Source: Tubiluchus corallicola
Lineage: Eukaryota; Priapulida; Priapulimorpha; Priapulimorphida; Tubiluchidae
Length of the DNA: 64,000 bases
Reading direction: 5' to 3'
NCBI GenBank assembly: GCA_030141605.1
Contig: JAQGDQ010000023.1
Location: 1,110,328-1,174,327 of the forward strand
In this document: positions 47,528 through 57,450 of the stretch, one piece after another
Layout: the number at the start of each line of letters is the position of its first letter
Position numbering within the stretch: the first letter of the stretch is position 1
Program-made: the position numbers and the translations under genes
Notes under the pieces: generated by a model
What the model saw: only the letters and a program-made list of their open reading frames with translations
The model's database searches: none
Told to the model about the DNA's origin: nothing

Positions 47528-48253
47528 GGCGCTATTACACTTTCGCACCGCCTAGCTTTTCCTGGCCTATTGGCTGTTTTCACGCCTGCAGGCCAGAAAG
47601 CAGACCAACAGGCGTAATATACACCATATTCCCATAATATTATTGCTTCTTACGCTTTATAAGTCCAGATTAAAATCATGCATTACTTACCGACCGCCGC
47701 CATTAAAAGCTGCACGTGAATAACCGTGTTTACATCACTAATGCGCAATCGCTCTCGCGCAGTGACGATGTGGCCCTTAACATGTATTTTTAGTTTCTTC
47801 GCATAATTTATGATTATTAGGGTTGCAGCCACGGGAGTTTGTATCGTATCGCGGGAAATTATTTTAGACGACTACAGTTATTTATCATTAATTTTATTTA
47901 TTACTATAGTATTATTACTATTAGATTATAAAAAAGTAAAAGTTTTTTCTTTATTTCGTAAATGCGGTGAAGATGAAAGTGTGTCACGTGCCTTTTAAGC
48001 TAGGCCCTGATAATGCATAAACTAGTACGAAATTCGTCACGTGACTACACACACAAACAAGATGGCGATACGCCCTGTATAGGTGTAGAAGTGTGAATAC
48101 AGCGTAATTATTGGTAATTATACCTAAATATATTATTAAATTACACTTAGATTAGCGGAAACATTCACTGATGACGTAAGAATGATGACTTACGAGCCTA
48201 AAAACGAGTAATAACCTAGAAAAAGCTAGGCGGTGCGAAAGTGTAATAGCGCC
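47528..48253. mobile_element. Mutator-type MITE (726 bp) with 9-bp target duplication
   Basis: Ends GGCGCTATTACACTTTCGC and its exact inverse; the terminal inverted repeat is 33 bp without mismatch (47528-47560 and 48221-48253). It is flanked on both sides by CATTTAGCC (47519-47527 and 48254-48262), a perfect 9-bp target duplication as made by Mutator-like transposases. No transposase inside, so it is non-autonomous. Perfect ends suggest recent insertion. The interior contains an AT-rich block around 47890-47960. Confidence 0.93.
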
Positions 48254-48352
48254 CATTTAGCCATTAGTTAGCAATATAATCTTACCGCAAATGAAGAAAT
48301 TTCAGAGTATTTGTCAGGTTCCTTCACACAGAACTCACACACGTGGATCGCC

Positions 48353-48486
48353 ATCTTGCTCTGAAGCGCCCCTGATCAACATAGACGCTGATTGGTTTCT
48401 TGCTCTGAAGCGCCCCTGAACAACATAGACGCTGATTGGTTTCTTGCTCTGAAGCGCCCCTGAACAACATAGACGCTGATTGGTTA
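48353..48486. repeat. Three tandem copies of a 44-bp unit
   Basis: TTGCTCTGAAGCGCCCCTGA followed by a CAACATAGACGCTGATTGGT segment is repeated three times with period 44 and almost no divergence (copy starts at about 48357, 48401 and 48445). It adjoins the right arm of the 57-bp inverted repeat, suggesting subterminal repeats of one element. The high similarity points to recent expansion. Confidence 0.9.
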
Positions 48487-48536
48487 ATGCAAATGAGGAA
48501 AATAATCTGTCCGGAACTCAGTTGCAAAAAAAAATT
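48477..48536. repeat. Right arm of the 57-bp distant inverted repeat
   Basis: Inverted partner of 42340-42396, with about 3 mismatches. It begins within the last GATTGGTTAATGC of the 44-bp array. Confidence 0.8.
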
Positions 48537-49252
48537 TCGCGTGCGGGCCTCACTTTTGTCTAACTACCTAATGCGCCGCGAGCTTCTGCGCATAACGATT
48601 ACATCATCAATCTTTACTTGTGAGTCAGCCGGTCGAAGATCAGCTGGTCACGTGATGCCACCACCTAACTAGGCTTCTAGCCAGGACGATAGTTTAATCT
48701 TGCATCGTCAAGCATTTAATCTTGAATTATTAATTTAATAATTTAGTCGCCAATTTAATCAAAATCACTATTTAACACAGTTTTCCTTTGCTATTAGAAA
48801 ATTTATTGTTGGCTCGAAAGCTTCGATTCTTCTCTAATTATACTATCTCCGTAATTCCCTTTTAGTTTACGGTTTACAGTTTCTAGAGGACAAGACTATC
48901 ATTATTATTATACTCTAAATAGAGACTACGTTCACCTATCGGCTCTACACTCTGCTGAGCGTTCAATGAAAATTTATTGCCTCCTCACAATCGTCAGTGA
49001 CATACCTCGGTGTGTAATTACTGATAAGGCTACAACCCATAGCTATCAAGCGCTTAAAGGTTACTGCAAAATGTTTTTATAAATACTTAGTTTTATAAAA
49101 ATACGTAATTGTTGTGTATGTAGTCTTTATGGCACTATGTGAGTTAACACATAAATTTTTGCGTAACTCAGCTTTAAAATTTATTAGTAGTTACTATCAT
49201 CGTTATTTATCAGTATAATGATAATAGTGATAATGACGATAATAGAAATAGA
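48537..49252. other. Intron 2 DNA, nothing identified
   Basis: No coding frame. Nothing recognised beyond the tail of the inverted-repeat arm. Confidence 0.4.
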
Positions 49253-49367
49253 TATTATTATTATTATCATCATCATTATCATTATTATTATCATTATCAT
49301 TATCACTATCACTATCTCACTATCACTATCATTATCATTATTATTATTATTGTTGTTGTTGTTGTGT
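49253..49367. repeat. TTA/TCA compound microsatellite
   Basis: ATTATT, ATCATC and ACTATC units, then a short GTT run. Irregular and interrupted, so older than the ATA arrays. Confidence 0.9.
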
Positions 49368-50587
49368 TGCTGAGCTCCTGTCTTGCTTTCAAACTTTCAC
49401 TCACTCAAGGACACAAAATATACGGACTGTATGTTATTTCAAAGTCGCTTCAAAGCAAAAACACCCCTGTAAATCAAAATGTGTAATCTTACAGTGCATG
49501 AAACTCACAAATCTACTTTATGATTGGCTTAAATTTAAATACTTATCTGTTTTACATGTGCAAAATGATGCCAAAATCTATAAATACAAATGCCTCATTC
49601 TGGTTCGTGGAGTTCAGTGGTTGCTGGTGTTAGTTTAAGCGCCAAACAGAACAAGCCTGCTTCCGCTATTTCAGGCTCCAATGTGAGAGTGCGGTAACCC
49701 TTCAAAGTAGATTCTTCCTTATGTTTTATGTTTAGCTAGCTAGTAGTATAAAATCGTTTTATTTGTTACAAATAAAACAAACACATACATTCCAGTCATT
49801 GAACTTTTAGTCCGAAAGCAGGAATTACACACACATACACGCCCAAAGTTATTTAGTTCAATTACAAAGATTCTTTCACACTAACAAAACATTAGCAAGT
49901 CTCAAACATCTGACAGTTTCAACGTTTACTAGATTAGTCAAGATTTTGTACGGGTCAACGTCTCCCAGGCGTTGGGTTAGTATCTACTTTCTCAATGCGA
50001 TAACAGTGGTACTCGTACCGAGGCTTCTCGCCCACTGATAATTCTGGTTCAAATCGTCCAGGGGTTATTACACTACCTTGACAGCAAGAGCACGACGGCA
50101 GAACACTTATTATTATCCTTTATTTTCGATCAACGCGATATATACATCAGTGCGATCATTATGTAAAAAAGGTTAGTACATCAAGAGATAAAAAGCAAAA
50201 ATAAATAAGTGATTATAGATTAGTAATAAAGGCGATTTATAACAGACATTTATAATACAATATTAATAAGAAATTTCATCGAAACGTTGTGTCTACGTAT
50301 ATTACTCAAATCATTATTGTTCAGAAAGTAAAACTCTCCACCACCCATGCATTTTTAAAATCCCCATTAGAAATTCTTTAATTAGATTATCGTTTTCATT
50401 GGCACTGGTTTGCCCTACAATAACGGTATTACTGGATTCGCGTTTCTTAATAAAATGATCAACAGTAACATTGTATTTATTACCAACGTATGCAATGTTA
50501 AAACCATAATCTATGCAGTATTACGTTATTTTGGCTATTAAAAGTAGATATATAAAATTTAATGAATCTTTTACATTTGTTTTTTAG
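49368..50587. other. End of channel intron 2
   Basis: No gene or named repeat. The intron closes with a pyrimidine-rich TTTTACATTTGTTTTTTAG acceptor at 50587. Confidence 0.5.
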
Positions 50588-51424
50588 ACTCTGCATATCA
50601 TTTCTTTGCTCTTTGTGGGAATATCTATATTTGGTTTCTGCACTGAGACGTACAAAGGTGCCCAGAGGACAGTGCCTTTATATGCTTTAAATAGAACATC
50701 TGGTAATCACTACATTGCTGAATATCACATCGTGCCTCTCACTAGTCTAGACATAGTCGAATACATTTGCTCAGCATATTTTACCACAGAACTCATTTTC
50801 AAATTTGTTTGTGCACCTTCAAAGAGAAAGTTTTTCAAGGGACCGCTGAATTTAGTCGATCTTCTTTCTCTCGTGCCGTTTTATCTAAAAATGACATTGC
50901 TAACGGTTCGAGCAGTCTTTCCGACTACAGCTCCAGCAGCTTGGGAAATGTCGGAATTTATCAATTTTTTTCGCTTTATCCGAATATTTCGTATTTTTAA
51001 GTTGACTCGACATTTAAGCGGGCTACACGTCCTTGTAACCACAATTAAAGCCAGTGTGAAAGAATTAACGTTGCTAGTGATGATCATTATGATTTTAGTC
51101 GTGATATTTGCAAGTCTAGTATACTATGCTGAACGGTTAACGGAAGAAGATATCCCTAGCCAGTTTGACAGCATATTCCGAGGATTTTGGTGGGCACTCA
51201 TCACCATGACAACAATCGGATATGGAGACTTAATTCCGAAGACACTAGCTGGAATGATAGTTGGTTTTTTCTGCGCTATAGCTGGTCTTTTAATCATTGC
51301 CTTACCAGTGCCAGTTATTGTGAATAACTTTACCTTGTACTACGAACGAGCTCAAGCTATATTAAAACTTCCTAGAAAGAAACATTGCCGCCTTATCCAA
51401 GCTGACGAAATATTAAAGCGGCAG
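50588..51424 (+). CDS. Shaw: Kv3/Shaw-type K+ channel, exon 3 (S1-S6, voltage sensor and pore)
   Basis: 279 codons, residues 247-525, phase 0 at both ends (acceptor TTTTTTAG; donor CAG|GTAAGC at 51425). S1 finishes at about 264, with an N-glycosylation site NRTS at 281 in the S1-S2 loop. S2 is about 298-321 and S3 about 333-352. S4 is 372-391 with R375, R378, R381, K384 and R387 at every third position. S5 is about 404-424 (LVYYAER after it as in Kv3). The filter is TTIGYGD at 454-460, and S6 at 465-495 has the PVP hinge at 486-488. The channel conducts potassium on depolarisation. S4 has five charges; most vertebrate Kv3 have a sixth at the position of N372. No break or odd codon seen. A C-terminal exon is expected but was not found. 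Confidence 0.95.
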
Positions 51425-51484
51425 GTAAGCAAAAGATGTTTGCTGAGATTAGAGTATGACAGACGAAATAAAAAAATATCCTGA
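51425..51484 (+). other. Read-through after exon 3 to an in-frame stop
   Basis: If the donor at 51425 is not used the protein would gain 19 residues (VSKRCLLRLEYDRRNKKIS) and stop at TGA 51482-51484. This could be a short alternative C-terminus or merely intron. Confidence 0.4.
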
Positions 51485-51519
51485 GAAAACGGAAAAAAAT
51501 ATCCGTTTTCTCAGGATAT
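51476..51519. repeat. 18-bp perfect hairpin next to the exon 3 donor
   Basis: ATATCCTGAGAAAACGGA (51476-51493) is the exact inverse of 51502-51519, with an 8-base A-rich loop. It starts 52 bp after the donor and covers the in-frame TGA. It runs into a TA repeat that can itself fold back. Confidence 0.9.
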
Positions 51520-51539
51520 ATATATATATATATGTGATA

Positions 51540-51574
<35 letters not shown>
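51516..51574. repeat. (TA)n microsatellite
   Basis: Two TA runs split by TGTGATACT, about 59 bp in all. Confidence 0.9.
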
Positions 51575-51576
<2 letters not shown>

Positions 51577-52683
51577 CAAAATACAAAATACGCAGGAAAC
51601 ATGAGTATTTGCTAAATATTATTTACTTGTAAATTGATAAAAAAATTTCTGTGAAAAGATTACGTATTTGTCTGATAGCAAAACATAATTTACAAGTTTA
51701 GAAGTACTCTTTTACTTTTCGGATTCTTTTTCTAAAACATGGGATTATATAAAATGTAATTCATCATTTAGTTTATTTGTGGCGCGACCAGAGCCTAATT
51801 AATCATCAAATATCGTCCACTACATTAGGAAAATGTAGAAAGCGATTTAAGTAATTTGGCAAATGAAAGTAATTTTCTCGGCTGATGTTACACAAACGTT
51901 ATAATAACTATAACAACGCGACACTAACGCTAAATTTTATAAATCTGCAATCACAAACGTTGTAAGGTCAAAACGACAACTGTAACAACTTTTGTCTGCT
52001 GATAAACGTTGTAAAGCCTATCTCTAAAATCGACGACAAACGTTATTTTAATCAAAGATTAACATTATAATTTGTCGTGGGTACAAGAAAAGTCTACACA
52101 CCGTATACGCTTCTTCAAAGTTGTTGTTGTCTTGTTTTGTAACTACAGCTGCTACCGTGTTGCTGTTCTTATCGTTGCATACAGAAATTTTGTGAAGTAA
52201 AAGAAATAGGGGTCTAAAATAAATTTAATTATTTTTACTCTATTTGCAGCTTACAAACTCTTAGTGACTCATGCCTTCGACACAAATTCGCTGTCAAATG
52301 CTTTTTTTTTAAAATCACCTCAATGAGCCATCCAGGCATATTTATGCATTAATTTTCCTTCTATATTAGATATCAACCTAACTAAGCGTCAGGTGGTTCT
52401 GCAACCCGATTTGAATCCCTCCTGCTGTTCATCTAGTAGGCCTTTATCACAAGTATAGAGATGTAACCTATGTGCTATAATTTTTTAGCTAATTTACAGC
52501 AATAATAATTTACCGTTATTGTTGTAGGCCTGTAGTTGCTAAGATGACTATAATATGTCCTACCAGATTATATATAAGAATATATGAAGACCATACTCTA
52601 TTTTCTAAGCATATATTTACCAAGTTCAAAACACGACTTTAGCCCAAAAGTCCGTATCACGAGTGGGCAGCACCCATCTGTGT
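51575..52683. other. DNA after exon 3, nothing identified
   Basis: Probably start of channel intron 3. No exon with a Kv3-like C-terminus found. Confidence 0.4.
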
Positions 52684-53840
52684 TTAAGGTTTTATTATTA
52701 CATTTTGTATTTTTATAGCTTGCATTACTTTTTCCATGGTGAAGTTGTCAGTGACCCACAATGTTTCTTCATCTTGTGGCATAGGTTGGACTAGCAAAGT
52801 GTTGCACTTGCCGGTACCATTTGTTATCAAATGCAGACTTGTCAACATATTTTCCGCTGAAAAATGTATCATATAAGACGCCACTTTTTTCCTTGTCGGT
52901 GATGTAATAGCTGTTTTGTACCTTAAGTGTTTCACATCTTGCTTAACGTGGCCTGGGTGTTTTCTAAAGAACTTTTCCTTGCAGTGTTCTCCTTCATCCA
53001 GTTGTCCAGTTCTTGTGCGAGAGCATTATCAATTTGTTCTTTGATTGCTTTCCTTGATTTCTTTGATAAATAAATAATCTGTTGAAGCATTTTGGGCCAT
53101 CAGTAACGATTTTTAAGCCTCTGATAAAGACTAGCGTAACCTGAATGTCCATATGTATTATGGCACAAGTCAATAATGGTATTAAAAAGTCTTGCAAGTA
53201 TAGCCAATCGTAATAATTCTTGTTCACAATTTACTGACGCAGTCTGTTCTATCCTATCAAAATAGTTATCATCAGCGATGAAAAATTATTCCTCGTCTCG
53301 ATTTCGGTTGACGGGGAAAGTAAGAATATGAATAATTTCAGCTAAATATTCGTCTTCAGCTTGCCATTTTAACACTAATTCGAGATTTATTGGCAAATGT
53401 TCTTTAGTACGGGTTATTGGTATGTTAGTCTGAGATTGTGCCTCCATTTGTTAATTTTCTAGCAATTTTTCTCGCGATGAAGTATTGTTATTCCCCTTTT
53501 TAGTTGATTGTGTCTGGTTAAGTGCATCGAAGGCATCAGATGTATCTGTCACATCTGGTACATTTGATATTGGGTCTTCATCTTGCCATACTTCTTCTGA
53601 ATGCACATCTAATGGCATTTCTGTCCTTGAACCTTCTTCCTCTTGTTCAGAACAATAACCATCCTCATCTGTTTCATCTGGACTGTGATTGTCATATAGT
53701 CCTAATTTTTCTTTGTATTGTTTTACTTATCTGTCAGTCTTATCTTTTATCTCCACTAAGTATTGATCTATCTTTTCCGGAGTGTTCAGTAAGTCAAAAT
53801 GTTTTTGATATTTTCTGAACGTTAGTGCAGTCGGTGGAGT
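52684..53840 (-). mobile_element. Gypsy pol 3' portion (RNase H-integrase linker), antisense
   Basis: On the minus strand from 53840: KYQKHFDLLNTPEKIDQYLV, then an acidic stretch (DETDEDGYCSEQEEEGSRTE), FDALNQTQS, then LELVLKWQAEDEYLAEIIHI and HNTYGHSGYASLYQRLK at about 53190-53100. The last is like the H-x-H part of a Gypsy integrase zinc finger (GHSG-xxxxRLK). Further frames run to 52684 (LWVTDNFTMEKVMQAIKIQN) without a match I can name. It may be the distal half of the element at 55090-57450, cut by later insertions, because strand and order fit. Confidence 0.5.
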
Positions 53841-53859
53841 TTCCGGTAATGTGTTCATC

Positions 53860-53861
<2 letters not shown>

Positions 53862-53948
<87 letters not shown>

Positions 53949-54018
53949 GAGAGAGAGAGAGAGAGGGAGAGAGGGAGAGGAGAGAGGGAGAGGGAGAGGG
54001 AGAGAGGGAGAGGAGAGG

Positions 54019-54066
<48 letters not shown>

Positions 54067-54082
54067 GTGAGTGAGTGAGTGG
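53862..54082. repeat. 221-bp GA/GACA purine-rich tract
   Basis: Pure GA runs, a (GACA)n block at about 53911-53948, then GA with GGGA interruptions, ending in GAGT repeats. Strand-asymmetric: almost all purine on the plus strand. The Ser/Leu and Glu/Arg frames over it are artefacts. Confidence 0.95.
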
Positions 54083-55089
54083 AATCGCTCCATTTTTTAC
54101 TTGCTAGACAGTTAGAGTAGAGACGGGAGCTTGTGGTGAGAGGTCGCCTTATACTTCCTTGCACTAAGACTTGTTAACATTATGAAATTGCTCTCAGGTG
54201 ACCTAGTTCACCTCCTCTTTGGCTTTAGTTGTTTAATTTCAATAAAATCACTGTATCTATGTCGAAGTAATAACTTTTTAAACGTTCAGGTTGTTAAAAT
54301 AATCTTTTCCCTATCTGTTCCATTTGTGTAACTTATATCAGTTCATATCATGTCACTTCCTGAAATTCTTGTCAATGTAAACACTATTTCGTCATAAAAG
54401 TTATTTAGTCGGGAGCTTTCATATTTTAACTCATTTGTTTAGTGTTTCGGTTTTATTGCGTTTGTGTTGCGTGTTAAGGCTGCAGAAGTACTTTGTCAGG
54501 AACCACTGCTGAAATAAGATCACACAAATAGTAGCAAGTCTAAATGTTTAACAGGTTAATACCAAAATGCGAATAGAAATCCTACTCGGAGTCAGTATTA
54601 GAACATGTGGCAGGACCATCACCTAAAATAACATATTCAATCATAATTGCGCCTAAAATAACGAAATACTATTTTACCAGAAATAGATACATTAGGGTGA
54701 ATCATACTAATAAATATTAAGTAATACTTAATATAGTTATCAACCATGAATATTTAAATATATAAGTGAATGAACAAGGTTTGTGTGCATCGGTAGCTCT
54801 ATACATCACAGAAACACAGAGTGTGAGCGATTATTTCCATCGACAGACACAGCGCACCGTACTTCCTCAATTCGCAGTACATATTACTGGCGGATTTAAC
54901 TGTTTGTAGCGTGTTGGGAAATCTCTGGTTAGTAGCAATCTTAATATACATAGTTGGGGGTCCGTTATACGTCAAATCGTCTTAACATCTCAGGGTTTGG
55001 GAGCATAGACCTAGGTTCGGACAGACGAGCATGCCTAGTAAGTCCAGAGAGTCCTGTTTTTGGAGTGCCGCTTCATTTAATGGAAACAC
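54083..55089. other. Probable insertion between Gypsy pieces, not identified
   Basis: Separates the RNase H start at 55190-55125 from the linker/integrase piece. No coding frame recognised. It may be part of a nested element. Confidence 0.4.
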
Positions 55090-57450
55090 GTCTCGATGCT
55101 GGGCTACTAGCTAGGATCGTTGCATTACCATTAGTGTCAGTCTGCTGTAGGACTGTCGAAATTGCAAAATTGCTACCGTCCGCATGAATTGTATAAGCTT
55201 TTTTTTTGATCTGGGAGCTTGATTTCTTTCTTGTGTCTGTATGAATTACTGTCCTTTTCTAAGTAATTGTAAAAGTGATTAATTAAGCTTTTCCATCAAA
55301 ATCAGGTATGAAATTTCTATAAAAATGAGCTATTCCAATGAAAGCCTTAACTTGTTTTTGAGTTTGGGTATTTCTAAATTTTGAATTACCACTATCTTTT
55401 CTGGCTTCGGGCTTTACTACATATCCCAAATATTCAACTCCAGAGGTTAACAATTGCATTTTTGCAATTGACATTTCAATCTTGCTTTCCTTAGTCTGTC
55501 AAAAGCATCCTGCAAGTCTTCAATGAATCTCATCATCTGGTTCTGAAACTAATAGATCATGTACAAAACAATGTAGTCTGTGCCTCTTATCGTCCGTAAA
55601 TAGATCCTTAACCAAAGTATGGGCTAATTTAAGAAATGCTGATGGAGAATTTGTAGCTCCAAAGGGACAAACGTTAAAGTTATACAAACTACCATGATAA
55701 GTTGTAAATGTTGCCTAGTCTCAAGAATTTTGTCTCATAGGTATCTACCTGAAAAGCACTTTTGAGATCCAAAACAGTAAAAATAGTCTCTTCTCGGCTT
55801 AGAATAGAGACGATTTAGAATTCTGTCAATTCGAAGTCGTTGTATATTGTCCTTGACTGTCCTTGAATTCAAATATCGAAAGTCAAGCAACATCCTGCAA
55901 CATTCCTCCTTCTTACACACTAATAGTACAGGACTACTGTACGGTGCATCATATGGACTGATTATTCCAGCTTTTAAGAGTGATTCAATGGTGTCATCTA
56001 CTACCTTTTCCAAATGTATTCGTACGGGATAGACACGACATTTGAATAGTGTGTCATCAGTTAAACGTATTTTAAATTCTGCCTCTGTTGTTCCCACTAA
56101 ATCTTTATCTTTACTTGTAAAACAATCTCTTTCAGCGATAATGAGTTTCTTAACTCTATCTAGAAGACATATTAGATATAAATTTTTTATATTGTCTAGC
56201 AGTAGTTCTTGTACTAATCCGTTAATCTTCACTGTGAGTAACCCTCTCACCAAAATCTTTTTCTCGGCTCTTCTCTAATTGCGTCTTCTCAATTCTGATA
56301 TGTGTCTTTTTTTATTCTGCCAATCATTGTTGATAGTATATACGCGATTTTGGTCTATCATGAAAAACAACTTGTGTTTTGCCTGGTCTTCCATCATATA
56401 CTCTTACATCTTGCGGCTGGTATCTCTTTTTCGTCTCCCAATTTTTTTGTGAAAACGATTCGTCATAATAGGATTCTTCCTTGTTTGCATCATAACATCT
56501 ACATAAGTTTGTCTCTAGGATGATTTTCTCGATTGATTAGCAATAATGGAAATCTTTTCATTGAATTTAAATTGACGTGATACTCTCTGAGCTTTATCAA
56601 TAGCAGAACTCTTACAACTTTCTTCAATAATTTACAGTAAATCTCGGGAATTCTTTCCGTAATTGAAGTGCACTCTAATGATTTTGACACTTGATAGCAA
56701 TAATGTTTTGGTGCTGGATTCGCAATCACAATTACTTCCCCTTTCGACAAAATCTGATCCAATATTCAACATAGGGATACAAATTAAGCCTCTTCTGTGT
56801 TTGACCACTACTGGAACAGCTTGACAATCATTATCTTGCTTAAAAATTGGCAATGAAGTTAATGAACAAACGTGTAGTATTCCTGTTGAAGTTTCTCACA
56901 CCTCCTACATAAGCTTTAACAAGAACATCCGTTTTACTCTGAAGAATAATTTTCTCATGAGCCTTGATAAAGAAAGTCAAATCATGATGTAGCTTATCCA
57001 GAGAAGAAAAACGAACAACCTCCAAATCGATAAACAAAAGAGAATTAGCAATATCTAAAATTGCTCCTGATTTATGAAAAAATGTATTTCCCAAAATCAA
57101 TGGTTTCGCTATTTGCTCTTCTATGTGAAAAAGTAAATGAAAGGTGTCCTGACCAATTTCTACTGGTAAAACAATCTGCCCGATTAAGTTAGCAACATGT
57201 TTCATTGCTGTATTCAATGTTAAGTCTCGGTTGGGTGGCTGTACTCGACCTTTTAAGTTTTTTGGCAATGCACTAAAAAGTTTTTCTTCAATAACGTTAA
57301 TAGCCACGCTTGAGTCTATTAATGTAGGTTGTCACTTTTGGCCTATCTTAACTTTGCAAAAAGGTATATCTTCACTTTCTAATGTGACTACTAATTTTGC
57401 TCTGTCATCATTGTCCTTAATTACTTCTGCTCTGTAGTCCATTGAACGTG
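55090..57450 (-). mobile_element. Ty3/Gypsy element: protease, RT, RNase H start, antisense
   Basis: Minus strand. Protease at about 57335-56840: LIDSSVAINVIEEKLF, in which the Gly of D-S-G is Ser, and KPLILGNTFFHKSGAILDI as its second half. A spacer follows (56850-56260, broken). RT is at 56253-55735: HLEKVVDDTIESLLKAGIIS, YDAPYSSPVLLVCKK, CRMLLDFRYLNSRTVKDNIQ. The YxDD region (about 55735-55480) is present in shifted frames. The connection domain VEYLGYVVKPEARKD and VKAFIGIAHFYRNFIPDFDG lies at 55440-55283. RNase H starts at 55190 with HADGSNFAISTVLQQ, then is cut near 55125. Dead copy. Confidence 0.85.

Noticed and set aside
48353-48486. Three regular repeats resembling a small CRISPR array
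   Set aside because: The units are contiguous without unique spacers and lie in an animal intron; a plain tandem repeat.
49975-50062. tRNA-like B-box word GGTTCAAATCG
   Set aside because: No A box at proper distance and no cloverleaf could be drawn; at best an old SINE.
53727-54164. Ser/Leu-rich frames with apparent repeats on both strands
   Set aside because: Translation of the GA/GACA tract.
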